NCBI GenBank assembly: GCA_016935765.1
Contig: JAFGQG010000042.1
Coordinates: forward strand, 1 to 62,148
Direction: 5' to 3'
Length of the DNA stretch: 62,148 bases
Source of the DNA: a bacterium
Lineage (GTDB): Bacteria; UBP14; UBA6098; JAFGQG01
Shown piece after piece: positions 25,905 through 33,790 of the stretch (position 1 is its first letter; each line of letters opens with the position of its first letter). The notes under the pieces were generated by a model that ran no database searches, had not been told where the DNA came from, and worked only from the letters and a program-made list of their open reading frames with translations. Position numbers and translations under genes: made by a program.

Positions 25905-27536
25905 ATGGATAAAAAAAATCTGGTCATTGTTTTATTCCTTATTTTTATAGTTCCCTTAGTAGTTATTCTGGTGGCTTATTATTCGGGGTCTTTAAGGTCT
26001 TCCCTGGATTACAAAGATAAGGAAAAAGGATTGTCGGCGGAGATTTCAAGACATGAAAAAATGATTGAGAGAAAAGGGGCATCTCCTGAAAACTATCTCG
26101 AAGCTGGAAAACGGGTAATCAAGGAGAATATCGATGGTGCGAAGGGCTGGAAGCTGCCGGATTCGACCACATATAACCCGGTCGATGTGGGAATTTATCT
26201 TTTGAATAAGGCTGTATCTCTGGACCCGAATAGCCAGGAAGCTCACTATTGGCTGGGTGTTGCATACCAGAAGCATGAGGGTCCAATGATAGAGAACCAG
26301 ATACCATATTATCCCGAATATGTAGAGTTGGCCTCGGAACACTTCAAAACCGCGTTAGAGATCTCGCCATCTTATAAAGGGGAAATCAACGTACTGGGAC
26401 CTTATTCGAAACTCACCTCGGTTTGGGGTTCACTGGCGCTAAGGTATATTAATGAGGACAAGCCCGATTCAGTTGTATGGGCGTTCGAGAGAGGCGCGCA
26501 GGAGGGGGCGTTTAACAAGTACCAACGGCAATTCGCGAGGAATCTTCTCAATTCGTGTGGTGGGGAAGCCATCTTATTCACGAACGGAGATGTGGACACA
26601 TACCCGTTGATGTACCTGCAATGGGTGGAAGGTTTCAGAAAGGATGTCCGGATAGCCAACCTGAGTCTGCTGAATACCGTCTGGTTCATCAAGCATCTGA
26701 AGCATCGAAGAGGAGTGGATATTGCACTGTCGGACGAGGAAATTGAAAAATTGAGACCCAGGAGAGAAGGTGGGGATATAATAAGAATCCAGGATATAAT
26801 GATGAAACACATCATAGATAATGCTGAAATGGTTGAAATTGCTGACAGCGAATATGCCTATTCACCGCCTATTTATTTCTCCATAACGGTTGCCATGGAC
26901 AACAAGGAAGAATTCAAGAACTTTTTGTCGCTTGAGGGTCTGGTGTTCCGCCTGGTTGCGACAGAAGGCGAAACGCAGCGAAATTGGGGGAAACTCAGAG
27001 AGAATCTGTTCGAGGTCTATGATTACGATGGATTAACTGATACTACTCTCACCCGGTATTCTTCATCTGTTGCCCTTCAGCGAAACTATGCTGTTATTTT
27101 CATGATACTGGCGAACCAACAAGTGGAGGATGGCACCCTTGCGGAGGCTATTTTAACCCTGGAGTATGCACGGAATGTTTTACCTTATGACAGTGGGCGC
27201 AATACTCGATTAGTAGATTTATACCTTGATTCAAGCGAGGAAGTCGAGGCAGAGAAAACTTTCGCGGAAGCGATGGAAGTTGATAGCGCTAATCCATATA
27301 TATATCCGGCTTACGGGGAAATATTCATAAAGCATGGTATGAGGGAAAAGGGAATGGAAATACTAAATAAAGGGCATAAACTCTTCCCGGCAGATAATGG
27401 AAATTTCATAACTCTTGAGTATTACCTTCACGAGTATGGTCCGGAGGAGGAGTATAAGAGGTTGTTAAAGGAGTGGATCAAGCTGCACCCGGAAGACAAA
27501 GATTTGTATGAACCGCTTCTGGAACGCGAGGAATAG
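25905..27536 (+). CDS. Membrane-anchored TPR protein with DUF2723-like tail region
   Basis: 543 residues. One N-terminal membrane anchor (about 5-28, VIVLFLIFIVPLVVILVAYY) and no cleavable signal. TPR-like helical pairs occur at about 90-130 (VDVGIYLLNKAVSLDPNS, EAHYWLGVAYQKHEG) and again at 400-535. The middle (EAILFTNGDVDTYPLMYLQW, VEGFRKDVRIANLSLLNTVW) closely resembles the soluble C-terminal region of DUF2723 membrane proteins (protein O-mannosyltransferase-like), but none of their multi-span membrane domain is present. Function unknown; probably faces the periplasm. AAGGTG ribosome site. The next gene encodes a lipoprotein in the same direction. Confidence 0.8.
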   Translation: MDKKNLVIVLFLIFIVPLVVILVAYYSGSLRSSLDYKDKEKGLSAEISRHEKMIERKGASPENYLEAGKRVIKENIDGAKGWKLPDSTTYNPVDVGIYLLNKAVSLDPNSQEAHYWLGVAYQKHEGPMIENQIPYYPEYVELASEHFKTALEISPSYKGEINVLGPYSKLTSVWGSLALRYINEDKPDSVVWAFERGAQEGAFNKYQRQFARNLLNSCGGEAILFTNGDVDTYPLMYLQWVEGFRKDVRIANLSLLNTVWFIKHLKHRRGVDIALSDEEIEKLRPRREGGDIIRIQDIMMKHIIDNAEMVEIADSEYAYSPPIYFSITVAMDNKEEFKNFLSLEGLVFRLVATEGETQRNWGKLRENLFEVYDYDGLTDTTLTRYSSSVALQRNYAVIFMILANQQVEDGTLAEAILTLEYARNVLPYDSGRNTRLVDLYLDSSEEVEAEKTFAEAMEVDSANPYIYPAYGEIFIKHGMREKGMEILNKGHKLFPADNGNFITLEYYLHEYGPEEEYKRLLKEWIKLHPEDKDLYEPLLEREE

Positions 27537-27708
27537 TAAACTTCTGGGACAATGGATAAGAAGAAAAGCATACTAGTAATGATGCAGAGAACGAGCGCTT
27601 GTAATTTAAAGGGACTTTTCTCTTGCCTTATCATAAAAAATCCAGTATTTGTATTGGAATTAATAAGGAGTTTTTTAATAGGTTAACATTATTAGAAAAG
27701 GGGGCGTT

Positions 27709-28788
27709 ATGTGTAACTTCAGATTGGGTTTGTATTTTTGTATCATCATTTTATTCTTTTTGACTGGATGCGAAAAAACCACGCCAAGCATTCGGGCGCG
27801 AAAGCAAATCGATTACATTTTATCTAAAAAGCTTTCCGAATTACCGAATGACAGCCTTCATCTGGAATGGACCATCTTCGACACCCTGAGCAAGGTTGCA
27901 GAAGAAGAAGGCAATGACTCCGCACTCTCGCTTCTAGCATATTACTTCGACAACTTGACAGGGAAATCACGTATCGATACACAGTTGGGTGTAAAGCAAA
28001 TGTTAGTATTTACCAGGATGATAATGGCTTCCTGTGACTCCGGTGCTATTTATATCGCTTATAGTCTCATGGACCTCAATCCATGTTTATACCTCCAGAA
28101 AGTGGAGCACTACCGCGAGGACCTCCTGCCCTTAAGTAATTTTTTAATCACTTACCCTGAATACAGGGAATCGTTTAAGGATGAATCCCGCATATCCAAA
28201 CTTTTTACAGAGGAGGAATGGCTTGCCGGGAAGGGTGAAGCGAAGGATCCTATTCACTGGATCGTACCCCGGGCGATAGAGAAGGGAAAGAACGCTCCAC
28301 CTGTGCATTTCACATTGAGTTGTCCCCTGCACCTGGTGATACCCCCCGAGGCTTATTACCAAAAAGGTTTAACCCTGAAGGTTGGCGAGATGCCTGATTC
28401 ACTTTCCTGGGCAAGAATGAATGCTGGGCTTCTCATGGAAAACCTGGTGGATTCTCTGTTAATTATACCGTTGGATAAGAGTATAAACAATATTTCTTTT
28501 TACTTCGCTAACCCGGTGAATCTTGCAATACGAACACTCATAAAACTGGTGAATTATGATGATATGGACCAAGCCCGGGAACTTTATGTGAAACTAACGC
28601 CAGTATTCGATACTAAACCCAATTGGTGGTTAATGGGTCGTAATCTGTCTGAAGATGGAGTGATAGATACCAACTTTATTGTAACCGGAGCAAAAAGTTA
28701 TCTGGCTGACTTGCCGGACTCCCTGGAACTGAAGGGTTGGGATAAAATGGTATCTGATATGATTGAAGAAATGGAAGAGAAGAACTAA
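27709..28788 (+). CDS. Lipoprotein of unknown function
   Basis: 359 residues with a lipoprotein signal (FFLTGC, Cys about 21) and a GGGGG-containing ribosome site. The mature part is mostly helical, alternating in a TPR-like way (LSKVAEEEGNDSALSLLAYY, IYIAYSLMDLNPCLYLQKVE), then contains LSWARMNAGLLMENLVDSLL and NLAIRTLIKLVNYDDMDQ. No family recognised. It lies after the TPR membrane protein and ends 22 bases before the convergent hicB. Confidence 0.7.
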   Translation: MCNFRLGLYFCIIILFFLTGCEKTTPSIRARKQIDYILSKKLSELPNDSLHLEWTIFDTLSKVAEEEGNDSALSLLAYYFDNLTGKSRIDTQLGVKQMLVFTRMIMASCDSGAIYIAYSLMDLNPCLYLQKVEHYREDLLPLSNFLITYPEYRESFKDESRISKLFTEEEWLAGKGEAKDPIHWIVPRAIEKGKNAPPVHFTLSCPLHLVIPPEAYYQKGLTLKVGEMPDSLSWARMNAGLLMENLVDSLLIIPLDKSINNISFYFANPVNLAIRTLIKLVNYDDMDQARELYVKLTPVFDTKPNWWLMGRNLSEDGVIDTNFIVTGAKSYLADLPDSLELKGWDKMVSDMIEEMEEKN

Positions 28789-28810
28789 GCATCCCTTAAG
28801 AGGAAAACAA

Positions 28811-29146
28811 TCATTTGGACTTCACGTTCAATTCATCTATCAACGATTTTTCAACGAATCTATTGAGGGACATATTCATACTACTGGCGGCGATAACAAT
28901 CCTCTCATGAAGGTCGGGCGGAATCCTTACATTGAATTTACCCGAATAGGGTTTTTCAGGCTTTACTCCTTCCTCTTTACACCAGGAAATATAATCGTCT
29001 ATCGAGTTCTTAAACTCTTTCTCAATCTCCTCAACCGTTCTCCCCTGGAAAGTAATCACATCCCTTGTATTTATGACTTCACCATGGAAGATCTTAGCTT
29101 CTTCATCATAAGTTATATGACCTATATATCTTTTATACTTTATCAT
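28811..29146 (-). CDS. hicB: HicB antitoxin
   Basis: 111 residues. N-terminal partial RNase-H-like HicB domain (YIGHITYDEEAKIFHGEVIN, then TFQGRTVEEIEKEFKNSIDD) followed by a ribbon-helix-helix DNA-binding domain (GKFNVRIPPDLHERIVIAAS, then MNMSLNRFVEKSLIDEL). This is the usual HicB layout for a toxin-binding, autoregulating antitoxin. The start codon overlaps the hicA stop by four bases. Intact. Confidence 0.93.
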   Translation of the reverse strand: MIKYKRYIGHITYDEEAKIFHGEVINTRDVITFQGRTVEEIEKEFKNSIDDYISWCKEEGVKPEKPYSGKFNVRIPPDLHERIVIAASSMNMSLNRFVEKSLIDELNVKSK

Positions 29147-29397
29147 GGTTTTACTCCTGCTCTTCTTAAAAATTTACACATTGAGCGTATCGAACCTCTG
29201 TCTGTTTCCTTTTTCGGGTGAGGCCTGTGAAAAACAGCTCTGACTTCGTTAAGTTTTATTCTAATTCTTGAACCTCTTCCTTCAGAAATTTCAGCGCCAA
29301 GTGATTTGAGTAATGATTCAATATCCTTCCAGTCAATATTCGATGGTGTGGGCTTCGAACAAATTGCTTCCAGCGTTTGTCTCTGCTTTTTATTCAC
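29143..29397 (-). CDS. hicA: HicA mRNA interferase toxin
   Basis: 84 residues. HicA toxins have a double-stranded-RNA-binding-like fold and cleave mRNA; the expected elements are here: helix IDWKDIESLLKSLGAEIS, strand GRGSRIRIKLN, and the conserved catalytic His region AVFHRPHPKKETDRGSIRSM, then FLRRAGV at the end. Toxin-first order, followed by hicB with an overlapping ATGA. A near-consensus promoter sits directly upstream, so the transcript is probably close to leaderless with a very short 5' end. Confidence 0.93.
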   Translation of the reverse strand: MNKKQRQTLEAICSKPTPSNIDWKDIESLLKSLGAEISEGRGSRIRIKLNEVRAVFHRPHPKKETDRGSIRSMCKFLRRAGVKP

Positions 29398-29403
29398 AAT
29401 ATA

Positions 29404-29432
29404 ATAGTACTATATATTGGTACTAATGTCAA
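29404..29432 (-). promoter_or_regulatory. hicAB promoter
   Basis: On the minus strand TTGACA (29427-29432), a 17-base spacer and TACTAT (29404-29409), ending seven bases before the hicA start codon. The AT-rich spacer contains ATATAT, a possible HicB operator half-site, but no clear dyad was confirmed. Confidence 0.65.
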
Positions 29433-29559
29433 GGATAATTTTCAATTTTTTGTCCGGATACCCGGTTCCCAAAGTTCCCGAATGCCTGAAGTGGTATCCC
29501 CCGTTGAGCGGTTACTTTACAACTCAAGGTAATACAAAATAACTACAATCAACTCCCTT

Positions 29560-29596
29560 GTCATTTCGAATCCCGATTCTCCGGGATAAGAAATCT
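29560..29596 (+). repeat. TCATTTCGAA...AGAAATCT interspersed element
   Basis: Starts GTCATTTCGAATCCCGATTC and ends GGGATAAGAAATCT; outer arms (ATTTC/GAAAT) and inner arms (ATCCCG/CGGGAT) are complementary. This resembles a dispersed hairpin element common in many bacterial genomes; a single copy here. Confidence 0.5.
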
Positions 29597-29717
29597 ATAG
29601 CAGCAATGGATGATGAATAACATTTCTTCTTGCTTATTCTGTTGAATAGAATAACTTTGGTTACGTTAAAACGGTTGAATATTTCGTTGTGTTAACTTTT
29701 AAGCCAAAGGATTCTCT

Positions 29718-31541
29718 ATGTCTTATCTTAATCGGCTTTGTATTGTTATAGCAATGTTATTTTTATTATGTCTATCTTGCGAGGATCTCCCGCAACTCCA
29801 ACCCGGTGAGTTTGTTACAATTCCCGGAGCAGAAAAACTTTCCCCGGGAGATGATGTTATGGTATATTTCTACCCCGATAAGGAAGGCGCAACACGATTT
29901 TATATGTACATTGGAAGGGAATACGACCAGATCACCAGAATACACCTGCCAATTGAAAGGGATAGAGAACTTCTCAAGACAACTTTCAATGTGCCGGGGG
30001 ATGCCATAGGTTTCAAAAGCTATGTTGAATATCCTGATAAGAGCATCAAAGAATATCCTTCTGAAACCTTCGTTCTCTATGATAAAAATGGTAAAGCCAT
30101 AGCTGGATCAAGACTCTGGTACACAGAATACGCGAAGCAGTATTTCAACGAGGAGCAGGTAGATTCGGTGTTCAGGCTTGAGATCGGGGAGAATCCCGGG
30201 GAGCTGATGCTGTACAAAACGCGGTGGCGCTGGATGTCCCGAACGGATACAACGGAACTTACCGGGGCGGAAATGGAGATTGTTCGCGATAAAGCCAGGG
30301 AGAATGAACAGGGATTAGCCGTTCTGGCATGGGTTTATGCTTACAAGGGGGAGATAGATTCTGCAACAACCTTCCTGGAACGGTATTTCGAACGTGCCGG
30401 CGAACCTGCCTGGGCTCCTGTGGTGGCAAGGTTGATTTATCACGTAACCAATTATTCGGATAGTATGGATGAAAGAACCTGGAGCTTAATTTCCAGGACG
30501 GCAAGGATGTACCCTCTTTCTAAACTTGGGGAGGATTACGTTAATAGGGTTATGTGGAGGAAAAGAGAAGAGAGAATTCCAGATTCACTTGCGGAATGGA
30601 TATTGGACGAAAGGGTGAAAAACGACCCCGGCGAGTACAATTTAATGGCTAATTATAGAGCTATGGTCCTTAAGGATACATCCCTTGCCGCGGAAGCCGC
30701 GGAACACTATATTCAATCAGTAAAGGCTGGAGAGATCGACACTTCGTGGACCCGGGAGGGATTTTTACTTGCGCGAATGTACAAAATGGTCTCGCAGGAC
30801 CTTTTAAAAAAGGGGAAGTTTTCGGACGCCCTTTCCAATGCTGAAGAAGCAATAGAGGTAAATGACGATGATAATTATAGAGGTGAATTCGTGGTACAAG
30901 CCGCACGGTGCGCTCAGGCGGCTGAGAACCCGGAGAAAATGAACGAATATATTATCCTGGCTGTAGCTTACGGTACTTTCGATGACCTCGATTCATTAAT
31001 GCGGGAATTCTATCCGAACGTTGAACCGGAAGAGCAGCTTCAGAAATTATTCAGGGAGGCTGCTGGGAAATGTGAACCAGCCCCGCAGGCAATTATAGTA
31101 TCTTCATCCGGGGAATCCTATGTAGTTGGTGGAGATTACTTGTTGGTGCTGGATTTTTGGGGACCGGGATGCGGACCATGCATACAGGAAATGCCCATTT
31201 TGAGCAGCTTCGCTGGTGATTATATGGACAGACCGGATATAAAGTTACTTGCGGTGACAAACACTCCGGATGATTACTTCAAGAAGCGCCCCATGAACTT
31301 TGAAAATTGGGTGATGTGCAACGGTCAACAGGAGGTTTTTGAAGCATTCAAGGTCACAGCGATTCCCCATTTCTTCATTATTGACACTCAGGGAAGGATC
31401 CGCTTCAGCCAGATTGGAGCTCCCTTAATTGTTAAATCAGCAAGTAAGGTGCTGGATATGCTTATCGTGGAAACTTATTCATCACAAACAGATGATTTAA
31501 TTAGTGAATATGACACGATTACTGTACCGGATAATGAATAA
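29718..31541 (+). CDS. Lipoprotein with C-terminal TlpA-like thioredoxin domain
   Basis: 607 residues. Lipoprotein signal with FLLCLSC (Cys about 21). An N-terminal beta domain (about 30-130), a helical TPR-like middle (about 190-430; for example YNLMANYRAMVLKDTSLAAE, FSDALSNAEEAIEVND) and a TlpA/ResA-type thioredoxin domain (about 455-580). The redox motif is CGPC in LDFWGPGCGPCIQEMP, with the cis-Pro in AIPHFFIIDTQG. TlpA-like proteins reduce or isomerise disulphides outside the cytoplasm; fusion to TPR repeats suggests docking on a surface-protein client. AAAGGA ribosome site. Confidence 0.85.
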   Translation: MSYLNRLCIVIAMLFLLCLSCEDLPQLQPGEFVTIPGAEKLSPGDDVMVYFYPDKEGATRFYMYIGREYDQITRIHLPIERDRELLKTTFNVPGDAIGFKSYVEYPDKSIKEYPSETFVLYDKNGKAIAGSRLWYTEYAKQYFNEEQVDSVFRLEIGENPGELMLYKTRWRWMSRTDTTELTGAEMEIVRDKARENEQGLAVLAWVYAYKGEIDSATTFLERYFERAGEPAWAPVVARLIYHVTNYSDSMDERTWSLISRTARMYPLSKLGEDYVNRVMWRKREERIPDSLAEWILDERVKNDPGEYNLMANYRAMVLKDTSLAAEAAEHYIQSVKAGEIDTSWTREGFLLARMYKMVSQDLLKKGKFSDALSNAEEAIEVNDDDNYRGEFVVQAARCAQAAENPEKMNEYIILAVAYGTFDDLDSLMREFYPNVEPEEQLQKLFREAAGKCEPAPQAIIVSSSGESYVVGGDYLLVLDFWGPGCGPCIQEMPILSSFAGDYMDRPDIKLLAVTNTPDDYFKKRPMNFENWVMCNGQQEVFEAFKVTAIPHFFIIDTQGRIRFSQIGAPLIVKSASKVLDMLIVETYSSQTDDLISEYDTITVPDNE

Positions 31542-31622
31542 AATATCACAATTTTAGGTTGCTTTTTATAGAATACCCATTTATCTTTCCAACTCGAATC
31601 AACAAAACAAGGGTCTGGTTAA

Positions 31623-32807
31623 ATGCCCATAATTATTAAATCAATAATATCTGTAGTTATTGCCTACTTACTGGGTTCTATTTTACCTGCATATCTTTTC
31701 GGCAGGCTGAAGGGGTTCGATATTCGGAAGGTGGGCACGGGCAATCCCGGCACCAGTAACGCGGGTGAGACGATGGGTTACGGGATAGGAGCCATCGTGG
31801 CGATTTATGATCTCGGGAAACCTGTTCTCGCTATCTTCATCGCGAGGTGGCTGGGAACTCCGGTGTACATCTCCCTGCTCTGCGGATTCGTTGCCATCGC
31901 GGGACACCTCGCTCCGTTCTACCTGCGTTTCAAGGGCGGCAGGGGCGGCGCGACCTCAGTGGGAATTATAATGTACTCTCTCACTATTCTCATGATCCAG
32001 GATTGGAGATTCGTTTATTACCTCGTGCCACTGGCAATTATAACGGGCATCCTCTTCTTCTTCAGGAAAAAGATAAAGTACGGCGAGGAGGCAAACTCCC
32101 TGCTGGTTCTTGCGTTGGTCTTGATATTCGTTGTATTATTCTATGGCATCAATCCTTTTAGTATTGCGCTACTTGCTGCGGGGCTATTTAAGCTGGGGGA
32201 GAAAATCCATAGTCTTCTCATGGCGAAGCTCAAGGAACTCCCGGCTGAGGAGAAACCACTGCTAAAGCGGAAATGGCTAAGACCTTTTGCCGTAGTGTTT
32301 CCGATTGGTGTCCTGATCGACAAGAGAATTACTTTATACGTTCTGGGCGCAGTGCTTCTCGCGTTCGTGGTTTTCGAAATTTTAAGGTTCGCCACCCGTA
32401 TGAAATGGTTCCCAATAAAATACAGGGCGAAGGAAAAAACCCGGCTTTCCTCGATGGTTATGTACCTCTTCTCGGTGTTCCTGACCCTCCTTATATTTCC
32501 GCCTTATATCGCTTCCCTGGCGGTAATGTTCGTTACATTCGGTGATCTTTTAGCCTGGGCTGTGGGTTACAGCCTCGGAGGTAAGGGTTTCCTGGGCAAA
32601 ACTTACGTGGGAACTAGCGCTTTCTTCGTGACGACTGTGCTGATAAGTTCTATTTATTATAAATTGGGTATGGGAGCTTTGGGTGTAGGTATCGCTGGTG
32701 GCGCTATGGCTAGCCTGGTAGAAGCCGCGCCTATCGAGGAGGATAATTTCGTGATTCCCATCGCAAGCGCGATAGTGATGTCACTGGTGTCGAGATATGT
32801 TATGTAA
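31623..32807 (+). CDS. PlsY-like acyltransferase fused to a dolichol-kinase/DGK1-like domain
   Basis: 394 residues, two membrane domains. The N-terminal 200 match PlsY, which acylates glycerol-3-phosphate from acyl-phosphate in the membrane: motif 1 GSILPAYLFGRLKGFDIRKV then GTGNPGTSNAGE (about 18-49), motif 2 GHLAPFYLRFKGGRGGATSVG in two halves (about 93-113). Residues about 235-394 resemble the CTP-dependent dolichol kinase/diacylglycerol kinase/phytol kinase family: VTFGDLLAWAVGYSLGGKGF, GKTYVGTSAFF, GIAGGAMASLVEAAPIEEDN. Both would act in phospholipid metabolism: lysophosphatidate synthesis and a CTP-linked lipid phosphorylation step. The fusion is uncommon as far as I know. ATG preceded by AGGGT, a weak ribosome site. 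Confidence 0.82.
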   Translation: MPIIIKSIISVVIAYLLGSILPAYLFGRLKGFDIRKVGTGNPGTSNAGETMGYGIGAIVAIYDLGKPVLAIFIARWLGTPVYISLLCGFVAIAGHLAPFYLRFKGGRGGATSVGIIMYSLTILMIQDWRFVYYLVPLAIITGILFFFRKKIKYGEEANSLLVLALVLIFVVLFYGINPFSIALLAAGLFKLGEKIHSLLMAKLKELPAEEKPLLKRKWLRPFAVVFPIGVLIDKRITLYVLGAVLLAFVVFEILRFATRMKWFPIKYRAKEKTRLSSMVMYLFSVFLTLLIFPPYIASLAVMFVTFGDLLAWAVGYSLGGKGFLGKTYVGTSAFFVTTVLISSIYYKLGMGALGVGIAGGAMASLVEAAPIEEDNFVIPIASAIVMSLVSRYVM

Positions 32808-33114
32808 AAGAGCAAAATAGGGGAAACCACAAAGACACACATTCAGCTTTGTTCAGGGCAAACTCCGACACGGAGTAAGATTAAGTCAAAAGCCAAAGGG
32901 CAAAAATCAAAGGTTAAAATGGGAAGAAGCTTACTATCGCCACTCAGGCACAAAAACGGGAAATTATACTTAAAAAGAGAAAATTCGATTATTTTTTTAT
33001 TTTTTTCTTGACAAAACCAAGGGGGGGGGGGGGCTATATTGGTATTAGGTTAAACATAAACAAAGCATTGATTAGGTGTAACCCAAATACAAATTACACC
33101 AGGGAGGTTAGGAG
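32808..33114. other. Intergenic region with G-tract promoter
   Basis: This 307-base gap contains a small inverted stretch around 32866-32877 (CTCCGACACGGAG) and the G13-tract promoter at 33008-33040. Nothing else recognised. Confidence 0.5.
33008..33040 (+). promoter_or_regulatory. Promoter with a G13 tract between -35 and -10
   Basis: TTGACA at 33008-33013 and TATATT at 33035-33040 flank a 21-base spacer that includes 13 consecutive G (33021-33033). Ideal sigma-70 spacing is about 17, so loss of four Gs would give near-ideal spacing. The sequence from the -10 onward (TTGGTATTAGGTTAAACATA) is closely matched downstream of the promoter at 58183. Homopolymer length may be unreliable in the assembly. 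Confidence 0.6.
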
Positions 33115-33198
33115 ATGCATGCAAAAACGAATTTTGTACTTGCTATGTTTATTTTTACTATTACTTTATTATTAATATCTAAAAATCGTGATTTTTAG
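33115..33198 (+). CDS. 27-residue hydrophobic leader peptide
   Basis: MHAKTNFVLAMFIFTITLLL then ISKNRDF, with an excellent GGAGGTTAGGAG ribosome site. Its 3' end and stop codon lie inside the inverted repeat at 33172-33205 and 25 bases before the next gene. It could be a small membrane peptide, a leader peptide for attenuation, or the broken N-terminus (signal peptide) of an older gene. No family can be recognised at this length. Confidence 0.5.
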   Translation: MHAKTNFVLAMFIFTITLLLISKNRDF

Positions 33199-33205
33199 AT
33201 ATTAA
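33172..33205 (+). promoter_or_regulatory. Perfect 16-bp inverted repeat, possible attenuator
   Basis: TTAATATCTAAAAATC (33172-33187), two bases, and GATTTTTAGATATTAA (33190-33205). The RNA would form a long AU-rich hairpin that includes the leader-peptide stop codon and ends 19 bases before the start of the 33224 gene. No U-tract follows, so it is more likely to act by translation coupling, RNA stability or protein binding to DNA than as a classic terminator. Confidence 0.65.
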
Positions 33206-33223
33206 TTAAATGAGGTGATGAAA

Positions 33224-33790
33224 ATGAAGAAGACCGTTTTATTTTCTGTAATAACAATTATTATTCTTGCTTTTCTAAATATCAGTATATCGAAAGAATT
33301 AAATATAAGAGTTACAGAGGTGGCTACAATAACCCCTCCCGAAGAGAGCAGACATGCCGACAACATACTTGTTAAGCCGGTTATCCCATTAGAATTGAAC
33401 GATAAAGTCATAGATTTCGCCACTTTAAAGATACCGGTAGAAGGTGAGATCGACCCCCTTAAAGAGTTAATTTATGTGGATTTTAGACCACTGAATACTT
33501 CCTGGTCAGCGGGAACACGCTGGAGCTCCATCTGGCACGACGAAGAATCAGGTTCATTTGTCGTGGGAGTCGTCTCCTGCTCCAATGTTATTAAGGACAT
33601 ACATGGGAACTTTTACATCGAGCTAAGTATCGAAAATATCCTGCAGGATTGGATCGATGGAAAATACCCCAATTATGGGCTCTGTTTGACTCCTTATGTT
33701 GATTCAGGTGAAGTAAGGTCGCACTCATTCATAAGGATTACAGGTCCCCCCCAACTGAAGATTGACTATTCTTTAAAAGTTACAGATTAA
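33224..33790 (+). CDS. Secreted protein, possible DNRLRE-like domain
   Basis: 188 residues from ATG 33224, chosen because GAGGTG ends six bases upstream and the protein then begins MKKTVLFSVITIIILAF, a normal signal peptide; ATG 33218 and GTG 33215 are in frame. The mature part (NILVKPVIPLELNDKVIDFA, IYVDFRPLNTSWSAGTRW, IENILQDWIDGKYPNYGLCL, SHSFIRITGPPQLKI) follows the pattern of DNRLRE/disaggregatase-related carbohydrate-binding beta domains, where a strand pair, NxxW and QxWxxG...N.G[LI].L recur. That family link is tentative. No sorting domain. Expression may be switched by the G-tract promoter. Confidence 0.7.
   Translation: MKKTVLFSVITIIILAFLNISISKELNIRVTEVATITPPEESRHADNILVKPVIPLELNDKVIDFATLKIPVEGEIDPLKELIYVDFRPLNTSWSAGTRWSSIWHDEESGSFVVGVVSCSNVIKDIHGNFYIELSIENILQDWIDGKYPNYGLCLTPYVDSGEVRSHSFIRITGPPQLKIDYSLKVTD

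Larger units (their letters stand above)
29398..29717. other. Divergent intergenic region between hicA and the TlpA-like gene
   Basis: This 320-base gap holds the hicAB promoter (29404-29432), a CCGGATACCCGG-type stretch (29454-29465) similar to one inside the 25.6 kb sorting domain, and the TCATTTCGAA element at 29560-29596. No gene seen. Confidence 0.55.

Noticed and set aside
29565-29585. tRNA-like TTCGAATCC stretch
   Set aside because: The T-loop-like string has no acceptor, D or anticodon arm around it and fits better as a dispersed hairpin element.
31623-32807. Split into two genes (plsY and a lipid kinase)
   Set aside because: The frame is continuous with no stop or internal ribosome site at the junction, so it is annotated as one gene, with the fusion listed as a finding.
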